From Pasteurella skyensis (GTDB lineage Bacteria; Pseudomonadota; Gammaproteobacteria; Enterobacterales; Pasteurellaceae): a stretch of 64,000 nt of DNA. The notes below the pieces were generated by a model. The model was not told the DNA's origin and ran no database searches. It saw only the letters and a list, made by a program, of their open reading frames with translations. Within the stretch, counting starts at the first letter, position 1. Each line of letters begins with the position of its first letter. Shown here in pieces: positions 44,601 to 53,400 of this stretch. Position numbers and translations under genes: made by a program. Where the stretch lies: positions 1 through 64,000 of the forward strand of contig NZ_CP016180.1 in the NCBI RefSeq assembly GCF_013377295.1, written 5' to 3'.

Positions 44601-47600
44601 AAAGGGTTTACAGTATCACTGTCACAAAGTATCAAAGAGAAACTGGCAAAAGTCGGTATAGGAGAGGTCGCTCAGGGCAATCAAGGTAGTGTGATGGGCG
44701 ATAAGGTCTATAAAGCTATTACCACAGCAAAAACAATCCTTGATAAAGCAGAGGGAGAAACATTGTTAATTGTTGAAAAAGTAGAATCAACGGATTTAAC
44801 AAAGAACAGTTATAAACTGAGTATTGATAAAGATAAATTAGCGCAAGGAACCCACTTATCTTACCAAGCCAATAATGATGTGGCAAAGCAGGTGTCTCTT
44901 CAAACAGGACTAACCTTTAAAAACGGCGAGAATACTACGGCAACCATTGGAGAAAATGGCGAAGTCAAAATAAATGTTAATACACAGCTTAATTTATCCT
45001 CACAGCATTTAGGAAATACTCTTTATGGATCTATTACAGGACTGACACATAATTTAGCAACTGTAGCAGAGCGCAGCACGGCAATATCTAAACCAATAAT
45101 ATTGGACGAAGGATTACGTAAAGCAACCACTCTTGGTGATAGCTTAAATCTAGGTTGGAATCTACAAGCCAATGGAACAGCACAAGATTTTGTACAGGTG
45201 TATGATACGGTAAATATGCTTAATGGCAAAGGTACGGCGGTATCAGTAGAAAATACCGATGGTAAAGTCAGTCAAATTAAATACGATGTATTGGTTGATG
45301 ATAGAACGATCAAAGTAAACGATCAGGGGCAGTTAATGGCCAGTATTCCTGCCTCAACTAAACTAATGGCAGGTACTTATACAATATTAAGCGGAGAGGG
45401 GACAGCAGAAAAGCCTTATCAAGTGGATGTTGCAAAAGGAAATATTGAAGCAAGTGAAAAGGGTTTTGCGACAGGGGGAGATGTTTATAATGCAGTGAAA
45501 GAGAAATTAACGGCCTCAAATATCCATCAGATTAAAAGTACTAAGGGCGATATTGTAGTTTCCCAGCAGGATTTAGTGCAAGGAGATATTGATTTATCTA
45601 TCGCAAATAATGCCATAACCACACAAAAACTAGCTGACAAAGCGGTGACCAAAACCAAACTTGCAGAACAAGTCATCACAGATTTTGAAGCAAAATCAAG
45701 AGAGCGTGTTTTAGGTACAGCTAATGAAATAGAGGTGATGACAAGTGGCACAACGCAAGATAATAAAGGGTTTACAGTATCACTGTCACAAAGTATCAAA
45801 GAGAAACTGGCAAAAGTCGGTATAGGAGAGGTCGCTCAGGGCAATCAAGGTAGTGTGATGGGCGATAAGGTCTATAAAGCTATCACCACAGCAAAAACAA
45901 TCCTTGATAAAGCAGAGGGCGAAACATTGTTAACTGTTGAAAAAGTAGAATCAACGGATTTAACAAAGAACAGTTATAAACTGAGTATTGATAAAGATAA
46001 ATTAGCGCAAGGAACCCACTTATCTTACCAAGCCAATAATGATGTGGCAAAGCAGGTGTCTCTTCAAACAGGACTAACCTTTAAAAATGGTGAGAATACT
46101 ACGGCAACCATTGGAGAAAATGGCGAAGTCAAAATAAATGTTAATACACAGCTTAATTTATCCTCACAGCATTTAGGAAATACTCTTTATGGATCTATTA
46201 CAGGACTGACACATAATTTAGCAACTGTAGCAGAGCGCAGCACGGCAATATCTAAACCAATAATATTGGACGAAGGATTACGTAAAGCAACCACTCTTGG
46301 TGATAGCTTAAATCTAGGTTGGAATCTACAAGCCAATGGAACAGCACAAGATTTTGTACAGGTGTATGATACGGTAAATATGCTTAATGGCAAAGGTACG
46401 GCGGTATCAGTAGAAAATACCGATGGTAAAGTCAGTCAAATTAAATACGATGTATTGGTTGATGATAGAACGATCAAAGTAAACGATCAGGGGCAGTTAA
46501 TGGCCAGTATTCCTGCCTCAACTAAACTAATGGCAGGTACTTATACAATATTAAGCGGAGAGGGGACAGCAGAAAAGCCTTATCAAGTGGATGTTGCAAA
46601 AGGAAATATTGAAGCAAGTGAAAAGGGTTTTGCGACAGGGGGAGATGTTTATAATGCAGTGAAAGAGAAATTAACGGCCTCAAATATCCATCAGATTAAA
46701 AGTACTAAGGGCGATATTGTAGTTTCCCAGCAGGATTTAGTGCAAGGAGATATTGATTTATCTATCGCAAATAATGCCATAACCACACAAAAACTAGCTG
46801 ACAAAGCGGTGACCAAAACCAAACTTGCAGAACAAGTCATCACAGATTTTGAAGCAAAATCAAGAGAGCGTGTTTTAGGTACAGCTAATGAAATAGAGGT
46901 GATGACAAGTGGCACAACGCAAGATAATAAAGGGTTTACAGTATCACTGTCACAAAGTATCAAAGAGAAACTGGCAAAAGTCGGTATAGGAGAGGTCGCT
47001 CAGGGCAATCAAGGTAGTGTGATGGGCGATAAGGTCTATAAAGCTATCACCACAGCAAAAACAATCCTTGATAAAGCAGAGGGCGAAACATTGTTAACTG
47101 TTGAAAAAGTAGAATCAACGGATTTAACAAAGAACAGTTATAAACTGAGTATTGATAAAGATAAATTAGCGCAAGGAACCCACTTATCTTACCAAGCCAA
47201 TAATGATGTGGCAAAGCAGGTGTCTCTTCAAACAGGACTAACCTTTAAAAATGGTGAGAATACTACGGCAACCATTGGAGAAAATGGCGAAGTCAAAATA
47301 AATGTTAATACACAGCTTAATTTATCCTCACAGCATTTAGGAAATACTCTTTATGGATCTATTACAGGACTGACACATAATTTAGCAACTGTAGCAGAGC
47401 GCAGCACGGCAATATCTAAACCAATAATATTGGACGAAGGATTACGTAAAGCAACCACTCTTGGTGATAGCTTAAATCTAGGTTGGAATCTACAAGCCAA
47501 TGGAACAGCACAAGATTTTGTACAGGTTTATGATACGGTAAATATGCTTAATGGTAAAGGTACGGCGGTATCAGTAGAAAATACCGATGGTAAAGTCAGT

Positions 47601-49997
47601 CAAATTAAATACGATGTATTGGTTGATGATAGAACGATCACAGTAAATGATAGTGGTCGATTACAAGCGGTGGCAAGTATGCCTGTAGTTGATAATGCCA
47701 CAATAGGTTTAACAGCAGAGGGTAAAATAGTAGCAAAAACAGCAACACTCAGAGCATTGAACAATATACAGCTAGGTCAGGCTGTTGCTAGTGATACAAC
47801 AGGACTTGTGACAGCGGATTCAGTTGCCAGTGCCATTAATCATTCAGGTTTTATTATTAAAGCGGCTCAATCTGTTGATGGTCTTGTTGAAGGTTCGACA
47901 GAAGAGTTGATTAACCCTAGTGAAATGATCACCTTTGAAGCAGATAAAAATATTAAATTAGTTCAGAAAGGTAATATATTTACTTTTGCCACGCAAGACA
48001 ATGCTTATTTTAATCAAATGATGTTAGGAAAGGGAATGCATACAACAACCTTAACGTCAACAGCAAATGGATTAGATATAGGCGGTGACAGAATAACCAA
48101 TATTGCAGATGGTATTAATGCTCGTGATGCAGTTAGCCGTTCGCAACTAGATAGTGTTCAGGCCATAGCTAGTAACAAAACAAAATTACAAGCAGGATCA
48201 GGTACAATATTAGAGGGAATAGGCAGTATTGCTGAACCATATAAGGTCAATATCCATTTTGGTGCAGTGGAAATTGGTGATAATAAAGCGGTAACAGGTG
48301 GTGTGGTTTATGAAGCTATAGCGGGTAGATCCGATAAAGATTTTGCAAATATTAGTGATGCAGGTAAAAAAGTGATCACCGATTTAGTTAATGTAGAGGG
48401 AAGCAATGGTCTCTCTGTGCAGAGTGATATTGATCCGAATACAAAGGTTAAAAAAATGACTATTTCTTTAGATAGAGTGACGCATTCTGCTTTGAATCGA
48501 GAGGAGAGTATATCATCGACAAATGGTAATCTAGCTATAGATGATACAGCGAGAAACTCATCAGGTGGTAAAGCATTTACAGTCACGTTAAATAAAGTGT
48601 TAAGTCAGTTAGATTCACTGATATTGGGCGATAACATAGCCTCTGATATTGTTTCGCTATCGAAAGAACAAGGGATTAGTGGTGGCAGTAAACCGATCAC
48701 TAATGTAGCCAGTGGTTTAGGTGATAAATCGCTTACTGAAATAACAGAACAAGATTCAGAGTGGCACAACGTTGCCACTGTGGGTGATTTAACACAAGTA
48801 AAAAGCAATGTGAATCATATGAATAAAATTATTGGTGGGGAAGATGTTAATGGGCAACCTGTAAATGCAGAAGGTGTTCCTCTTACTGAATCTGATGGAA
48901 AAACACCCATAACCACAGCAATGGCGTTAAAAACCTATGATGTAGAGGGTCAAACAGCTACAGTAAATAATACGGTTGTTTCAGCAATTAATCGTATGAA
49001 TGAGGGGGGAATTAAGTATTTTCATACGAACGATCATAGTGGACAAAAAACAGGCGGTAAGTTAGCAAAAACTAATGATTCTAGCGCTTCAGGTAAATAT
49101 GCCACTGCAATTGGACGTAAAGCATCTGCAACGGCAGAGAACGCTCTGGCATTTGGAAATGGCTCCCAAGCAACGGCTGAAAATGCCATTGCGATCGGCT
49201 CTGGTAATTTAGTCAATGCTAAGAAATCAGGGGCATTGGGCGATCCAAATTATATCAGTGAAAAGGCGGGTCAAAATGAAGAGGGTGATGAGGTCTCTGG
49301 TAGCTATGCAATAGGTAATGATAATGTTATTAATAGTTCTAATACCTTTGTACTAGGTAATAATGTTAACAATAGTGGTGATAAAGATGAGGCAAATAAG
49401 CCTATCGCTCAAGGTAGTTCAGTGGAAAACTCAGTATATTTAGGTAATAAAACAACGGCAACTAAAGGGAATCAAGTTGGAACTAAGAATTTAACACAAA
49501 CAGGTCAAAAAGGTAAAACAACCACCGCAGGGGATAAAGGAACAGTAAAATCAGTGAGTGTTGGAGGTATGGCTTATGGCGATTTTGCAGGTGCAAAAGC
49601 AAATGGTGTAGTATCTGTGGGATCTTCTGGAAATGAGCGACGTATTCAAAATGTAGCAGCAGGTGAAATATCACCCACCTCGACGGATGCAATTAATGGT
49701 AGTCAACTTCACTCTACTTATCAAGGCTTGGCTCATTTGTCACAGAAAATAATGAATGTAGAAGTTAGTACTAGAGCAGGCATTGCAAGTGGTGCAGCGA
49801 TTGCAACTTTAGGTCAAGCAAGAAACTCTGGAGATAATGCGGTTAGTGTTGGCTTTGCTGTTCATCAGGGGCAGTCAGCATTAGCAGCAGGTGTTTCGTC
49901 TTGGTCTAATAATGGCAAATGGTTAGTAAAAGGCAATGCTGCCTATGATTCACAGCGTCAAAAAACACTTAGTGGATCAGCTACTTATAGTTGGTAG
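38604..49997 (+). CDS. Giant trimeric autotransporter adhesin 1 (YadA/Hsf type)
   Basis: Type Vc surface adhesin of 3797 residues that should form a trimeric fibre on the outer membrane. The extended signal peptide is divergent (MNALYKVVLYKVTLVVGIIS) and cleaves near residue 63. Cys68 and Cys79 follow. YadA-like head repeats (AIAIG/ALG pattern) span about 193-463, then a neck (NVAAGWINKDSTDAINGSQL, about 528-547) and a Y-x-x-G-T module (565-633). Six 388-residue stalk repeats run from 701 to 3012. A distal head-like stretch near 3500 and further necks come next. The C-terminal anchor ends in aromatic W (ATYSW). Binding target unknown. Confidence 0.93.
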   Translation: MNALYKVVLYKVTLVVGIISELTKLKGKFLSTLEREVFVISRFALAKLILILLIFFEGRIAIAATSDCQYREDKHSVICGIDINSGRYTVTLGKGANTNIGVEKSERYIDAANKIVETGVLAAEKSTSAKNVRVHDMKLAIIPVITLYMKDNEIYKDKDQYLFSGIQRSIRGQSIEEAIASLRDKGAESLRIGGIAIGHLAIANKATDTIALGRNAKAGDRVEDVNAIAIGGNSESLEPNSIAIGGYAKSLKRNNVVLGSHAQSKGPDSVVLGARAISKLHSNVVIGVDALADKDSSITIGHFAHSANVQAIAIGSANTKGHGAKALGDQSIAIGSNTLAKGHSSIAIGGDETNQVASELSYHIRKFVNQEGDLVEEDPSDDDMTIADMYSYLTGDDFQVVGHSQEKERSTMANHGAIAIGDKASADADLGIALGTAADVSDEAFGGIALGIGAKSTQVSSVTLGAGSSTDGYAILYKSAELQALDASGNPVPNKTVKFNGFTGGADNLHVGEQVSIGKKGYERQLKNVAAGWINKDSTDAINGSQLASIAGGLLGRMEVLGSNIPFEYVDDQGKTVDKIGDNYYEVGAVQASDGTVYAAGTVIGNDNKGYPEGSIVKESAVYPKGTIFDREGETTASPISEAIAVTLQPKNANSVAIRVKSNHLNQPQKITNIANGVNASDAVNKQQLDDVKAEALKKTKLVAGTYTTLNGTGTAENPYQVDIAKGNIEASEKGFATGGDVYNAVKEKLTASNIHQIKSTKGDIVVSQQDLVQGDIDLSIANNAITTQKLADKAVTKTKLAEQVITDFEAKSRERVLGTANEIEVMTSGTTQDNKGFTVSLSQSIKEKLAKVGIGEVAQGNQGSVMGDKVYKAITTAKTILDKAEGETLLTVEKVESTDLTKNSYKLSIDKDKLAQGTHLSYQANNDVAKQVSLQTGLTFKNGENTTATIGENGEVKINVNTQLNLSSQHLGNTLYGSITGLTHNLATVAERSTAISKPIILDEGLRKATTLGDSLNLGWNLQANGTAQDFVQVYDTVNMLNGKGTAVSVENTDGKVSQIKYDVLVDDRTIKVNPQGQLMASIPASTKLIAGTYTTLNGTGTAENPYQVDIAKGNIEASEKGFATGGDVYNAVKEKLTASNIHQIKSTKGDIVVSQQDLVQGDIDLSIANNAITTQKLADKAVTKTKLAEQVITDFEAKSRERVLGTANEIEVMTSGTTQDNKGFTVSLSQSIKEKLAKVGIGEVAQGNQGSVMGDKVYKAITTAKTILDKAEGETLLTVEKVESTDLTKNSYKLSIDKDKLAQGTHLSYQANNDVAKQVSLQTGLTFKNGENTTATIGENGEVKINVNTQLNLSSQHLGNTLYGSITGLTHNLATVAERSTAISKPIILDEGLRKATTLGDSLNLGWNLQANGTAQDFVQVYDTVNMLNGKGTVVSVENTDGKVSQIKYDVLVDDRTIKVNPQGQLMASIPASTKLIAGTYTTLNGTGTAENPYQVDIAKGNIEASEKGFATGGDVYNAVKEKLTASNIHQIKSTKGDIVVSQQDLVQGDIDLSIANNAITTQKLADKAVTKTKLAEQVITDFEAKSRERVLGTANEIEVMTSGTTQDNKGFTVSLSQSIKEKLAKVGIGEVAQGNQGSVMGDKVYKAITTAKTILDKAEGETLLIVEKVESTDLTKNSYKLSIDKDKLAQGTHLSYQANNDVAKQVSLQTGLTFKNGENTTATIGENGEVKINVNTQLNLSSQHLGNTLYGSITGLTHNLATVAERSTAIAKPIISDDGLRKATTLGDSLNLGWNLQTNGTAQDFVQVYDTVNMLNGKGTAVSVENTDGKVSQIKYDVLVDDRTIKVNDQGQLMASIPASTKLMAGTYTILSGEGTAEKPYQVDVAKGNIEASEKGFATGGDVYNAVKEKLTASNIHQIKSTKGDIVVSQQDLVQGDIDLSIANNAITTQKLADKAVTKTKLAEQVITAFEAKSRERVLGTANEIEVMTSGTTQDNKGFTVSLSQSIKEKLAKVGIGEVAQGNQGSVMGDKVYKAITTAKTILDKAEGETLLIVEKVESTDLTKNSYKLSIDKDKLAQGTHLSYQANNDVAKQVSLQTGLTFKNGENTTATIGENGEVKINVNTQLNLSSQHLGNTLYGSITGLTHNLATVAERSTAISKPIILDEGLRKATTLGDSLNLGWNLQANGTAQDFVQVYDTVNMLNGKGTAVSVENTDGKVSQIKYDVLVDDRTIKVNDQGQLMASIPASTKLMAGTYTILSGEGTAEKPYQVDVAKGNIEASEKGFATGGDVYNAVKEKLTASNIHQIKSTKGDIVVSQQDLVQGDIDLSIANNAITTQKLADKAVTKTKLAEQVITDFEAKSRERVLGTANEIEVMTSGTTQDNKGFTVSLSQSIKEKLAKVGIGEVAQGNQGSVMGDKVYKAITTAKTILDKAEGETLLTVEKVESTDLTKNSYKLSIDKDKLAQGTHLSYQANNDVAKQVSLQTGLTFKNGENTTATIGENGEVKINVNTQLNLSSQHLGNTLYGSITGLTHNLATVAERSTAISKPIILDEGLRKATTLGDSLNLGWNLQANGTAQDFVQVYDTVNMLNGKGTAVSVENTDGKVSQIKYDVLVDDRTIKVNDQGQLMASIPASTKLMAGTYTILSGEGTAEKPYQVDVAKGNIEASEKGFATGGDVYNAVKEKLTASNIHQIKSTKGDIVVSQQDLVQGDIDLSIANNAITTQKLADKAVTKTKLAEQVITDFEAKSRERVLGTANEIEVMTSGTTQDNKGFTVSLSQSIKEKLAKVGIGEVAQGNQGSVMGDKVYKAITTAKTILDKAEGETLLTVEKVESTDLTKNSYKLSIDKDKLAQGTHLSYQANNDVAKQVSLQTGLTFKNGENTTATIGENGEVKINVNTQLNLSSQHLGNTLYGSITGLTHNLATVAERSTAISKPIILDEGLRKATTLGDSLNLGWNLQANGTAQDFVQVYDTVNMLNGKGTAVSVENTDGKVSQIKYDVLVDDRTITVNDSGRLQAVASMPVVDNATIGLTAEGKIVAKTATLRALNNIQLGQAVASDTTGLVTADSVASAINHSGFIIKAAQSVDGLVEGSTEELINPSEMITFEADKNIKLVQKGNIFTFATQDNAYFNQMMLGKGMHTTTLTSTANGLDIGGDRITNIADGINARDAVSRSQLDSVQAIASNKTKLQAGSGTILEGIGSIAEPYKVNIHFGAVEIGDNKAVTGGVVYEAIAGRSDKDFANISDAGKKVITDLVNVEGSNGLSVQSDIDPNTKVKKMTISLDRVTHSALNREESISSTNGNLAIDDTARNSSGGKAFTVTLNKVLSQLDSLILGDNIASDIVSLSKEQGISGGSKPITNVASGLGDKSLTEITEQDSEWHNVATVGDLTQVKSNVNHMNKIIGGEDVNGQPVNAEGVPLTESDGKTPITTAMALKTYDVEGQTATVNNTVVSAINRMNEGGIKYFHTNDHSGQKTGGKLAKTNDSSASGKYATAIGRKASATAENALAFGNGSQATAENAIAIGSGNLVNAKKSGALGDPNYISEKAGQNEEGDEVSGSYAIGNDNVINSSNTFVLGNNVNNSGDKDEANKPIAQGSSVENSVYLGNKTTATKGNQVGTKNLTQTGQKGKTTTAGDKGTVKSVSVGGMAYGDFAGAKANGVVSVGSSGNERRIQNVAAGEISPTSTDAINGSQLHSTYQGLAHLSQKIMNVEVSTRAGIASGAAIATLGQARNSGDNAVSVGFAVHQGQSALAAGVSSWSNNGKWLVKGNAAYDSQRQKTLSGSATYSW
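40704..47640 (+). repeat. Six tandem 1164-bp repeats in adhesin 1
   Basis: Units begin at about 40704, 41868, 43032, 44196, 45360 and 46524; the last diverges near 47640. Each encodes 388 residues starting KL-x-AGTYT and ending VDDRTIKVN-x-QGQL. Copies 1 and 2 differ by a handful of bases. Copies 3 and 4 share a variant block (about 43550-43790) that encodes LLIVEK instead of LLTVEK. Copy 3 alone reads IAKPIISDDG. Copies 4-6 share an alternative beginning (YTILSGEGTAEKPY). The pattern shows recombination between units. Confidence 0.97.
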
Positions 49998-50004
49998 TTA
50001 ACAT

Positions 50005-50062
50005 ATAAGCGGTACGATCTTGAATAAAATTTGCAAATTTTTAAGAAGATCTTACCGCTTAA
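50005..50062 (+). terminator. Terminator after adhesin 1 made of paired uptake-signal motifs
   Basis: AAGCGGTACGATCTT (50007-50021) and the complement of AAGCGGTAAGATCTT (50046-50060) match at 14 of 15 positions. They form a hairpin 9 bp after the adhesin 1 stop. Confidence 0.7.
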
Positions 50063-50359
50063 TTCTAAAAAAGAGAGTCTAAAAAAAGAGTGGCTAACAC
50101 GTCAATTTTTAATAAAGCAACACGGAATATCGTTCTTTCAATATTAAATCAGTATGTCAATACTGAGTTATTTTTTTCACATCAACGACAAAATTGTCAT
50201 CATATACAATAAAATCTATATTTTTTTCACAAAACATAAACGGCATAATTTTACCTAAAATTTACAAAAATATAACTAAAAACCATTGCTAACAAAGCCT
50301 AGGGTGTTTTATATGTTATTGTTTTATTTGTACTTTATGTTTTTTTAATTGCATTAATA

Positions 50360-50487
50360 GGTGTTTTTAATCGCATTTTATGCTGTTTTTATTTGCAAAC
50401 TAATTGTTATCAATGTTACTATCCGCCTTCTAACTTATATATTTAATACAATATTTGTATATTTAGCAATTTAACTCGAGGTATAAA
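50360..50487 (+). promoter_or_regulatory. Conserved control region ahead of adhesin 2
   Basis: The 490-bp gap after adhesin 1 ends in a segment that resembles the region ahead of adhesin 3. Shared blocks are GTTTTTATTTGCAAA (50385-50399), ATTGTTAT-AATGTTA (50403-50418), ATTTAATACA (50441-50450) and GAGGTATA at the ribosome binding site. ATTG-N4-CAAT is an inverted repeat here. The -35 and -10 boxes cannot be fixed with confidence. From 50063 to 50359 nothing else is recognisable beyond AT-rich sequence. Confidence 0.55.
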
Positions 50488-53400
50488 ATGAACAAAGTAT
50501 TTAAAGTGATTTGGTGTAACGCGACTCAAGCAATGGTTGCCGTGTCCGAATTTGCAAAATCACAAGGCAAGTCATCTTCTTGTCAAAGCAGTAAACCTGC
50601 TTCTCTTGGAGTTAAATTGTCTAAATTAACAGTATCGTTAATGTTGATCTTTTCTGGATCGGCAATAGCTATAGATGGAGCAGTTGAGCATGGCAATAAT
50701 GCAATAGCAGGTAAAAATGGTGTTGCTGTTGGTAAGAATGCCAAATCTAATATAACTGAAAATGGTAATACGGCTCAGCGCAATGATGCTTATATTAATG
50801 CAGTTGAAGATGCGGTACAAAAAGGTATTGAAGCATCACAACAACCAAATGCAACGGTTGAATCGATAAAAAGTGCTGTAGTTGCTCGTCTTAATCAGTC
50901 AGGTATTAATAATATTTATTTCTCAAATTATATTCCTAGTGTTATAACAGGAGACTCTATAGAAAATGCTCTAAATGCCTTACGAGACAAAGCCACAGAA
51001 GCACTTTATGTTGGAACAATTGCGATTGGTAAAGATGCGGCAGCAAACAAGGCTACAGATACCATTGCTCTTGGTCGTAAGGCAAAAGCAGGAATGAAGG
51101 TGCAGCATGTTAATGCCATTTCTATTGGTGCAAATTCACGATCAACTGAACGAAATGCGATTGCTTTGGGGGCGCGTGCAGCTGCAAAAGGAGACAGTGC
51201 GATTACTATTGGTAAAGATAGTATGAGTAGTGGTACTGGAGCGATTAGTGTTGGTGCAAATGGATTTAGTGAGGGCACTGGAACCATGAGTGTTGGTAAA
51301 AATACTATGGCATATAAAGATGGCTCTATGGCACTTGGTGCATTTGCTCATGCAGGAAACAAAGATGATACAGGTAGCAAATATGCTATTGCTATTGGGC
51401 AAAATTCTCTTGCATCTAAAGGTCAATCCATTGCAATTGGCGGTGGTAGAGATTCTAATCAAGGTGCTGTAGCGACAGGTTCCCAATCTATTGCTATCGG
51501 CGGAAATACGATTGCTGAAGGAGATTCAAGTATTGCCATTGGTGGCGATGATACCAATACTGCAGTAGCACAAGATATCGATTACACTGTTACTGTTGCA
51601 AGTGAGGGTGGCGTAGATGTAGTAAAAACTCAGCATAAAACCATCGGAGATATCTATACAGAATTAACGGGGGATGATCTACAAAGAATGAGTCACCCTG
51701 ATGCAGGATTTACTCCTAACACCAATAATAAGTTTGGACGATACCGTAATACAGTAGCGGGTCACGCAGCTGTTGCTATTGGTGATAAAGCGTATGCAAA
51801 GGGTGCTTTGGGTGTGGCTTATGGTACAGGTGCAACGGTTGAGGATGATGCTGTTGCAGGTACTGCTTTAGGTGCAGGTGCGAAATCAACAAAAATAAAT
51901 GGTGTGGCTTTAGGCGCTGGTTCACAAACGGATTTAGATGCTAAATTATATAAAAAAGCTGAAGTGCAGGTGTTAGATATTTATGGAAATGCGATTCCAG
52001 GAAAAACCGCAATTTTTAACGGCTTCTCTGGTGGCGCAGATAACTTACAAACGGGGGATCAAGTTTCCGTTGGTGCAAAAGGTTTTGAACGACAAATCAA
52101 AAATGTTGCGGCAGGTTGGGTAAACAGAGAATCAACAGATGCAATTAATGGTTCTCAGTTAGCTTCTGTTGCAGGCGCTTTAAAAGGAGAGATTGATAAA
52201 GCAGGTAAAAATACACCATTTGAGTACGTTGATGAGAATAATAAACCTGTTGATAAGCTAGATGATGGAAATTACTATGAAGAAAATACGGTTGTGCTTA
52301 ATCCTGTAAATAACAAAGCTTATGAGGCAGGAACCGTGTTGGGTTCTAATGGTAAAGGATATAAGCCAGATACTGTGCTTTATAAAGATAATCCATATCC
52401 TGCTGGTTCTATTATTAGTGGAGGTAAAGTTTATCCAAAGGGAACAAGATTTAAAAGTGATGGTACAGCGATTGATGCAGCAGGTAATGTTGCTCAAGAA
52501 ATTGCATCAGATCCAAGTTTAGAAATTACAGAAGCAGATAGAATTGCTGCAGTAACACCAAAGCAACGAGTAGCTAATAATGTGGTTATTCACGCAAAAA
52601 GTGATGCTTCAAAAGCACCTAAACGAGTGACAAATGTCGCAGCAGGTGTTGAGGATACTGATGCGGTAAATGTTTCACAGATTCAAAATTATTTCCATAC
52701 AAATACTAGCTCTTCAGCAGTAAGTGGAAATACAACCAACTTAGATTTGGTTAATGGTATTGGTGGTGCCAAAGGTGGTTATTCTGTAGCTGCTGGTGTT
52801 AATGCACAAGCAACGGGCAACTACGGTTCAATGGCATTAGGCTATAACTCAGCAGCTTCGACAAGTGGTGCAATTGCTCTTGGTATGAATTCAATATCTG
52901 CTGGAGAAAGTTCTGTTTCAATTGGTTATAACGCAACATCTTCTGGTCAAGGTTCTGTTTCTTTAGGAAGAAAAACTAAAACAACAGGTAGCAGTGTTGC
53001 TCTGGGAAATCTAGCAGAAGCTACAGGTAGTAGTGTTGCCATTGGAGATGAATCAATGGCGAGTGAAGCTAGTTTTGCAATGGGAAATAAAGCAAAAACT
53101 ACTGGTGCTGCAAATGTTGCTATTGGTAATCATGCGTTAACAGAGGGAACGCAAAGTATGGCAATTGGTCAAGGTGCTCAAGCAAAAGTTGAAGAAAGCT
53201 TGGCACTAGGTTCGTTTACTCATGCTTTGGGTAAACAATCTGTTGCCATTGGTAATGATGCTTTTGCTACGGGTGAAATGTCAACGGTTATTGGTACACG
53301 TTATATTGGTAATCGAACTATGGCTAATGGTCATTTGGGACATGGGACATCAACCTCTACCGATGGGAAGTTTGCTATAGCGATTGGTAGTGGTACTGGT

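Noticed and set aside
40871-46963. Six regularly spaced minus-strand open frames of about 90 codons, plus others, inside adhesin 1
   Set aside because: They recur every 1164 bp as the opposite strand of the tandem repeats, and have no ribosome binding sites or family resemblance.
40704-47640. Regular repeats considered as a CRISPR-like or satellite array
   Set aside because: The unit is 1164 bp, entirely coding and in frame with the adhesin; there are no short repeats with unique spacers and no cas genes.
50145-50165. CAGTAT/ATACTG inverted repeat in the gap before adhesin 2, as a terminator
   Set aside because: Only six base pairs, more than 140 bp beyond the gene, while a better hairpin already follows adhesin 1.
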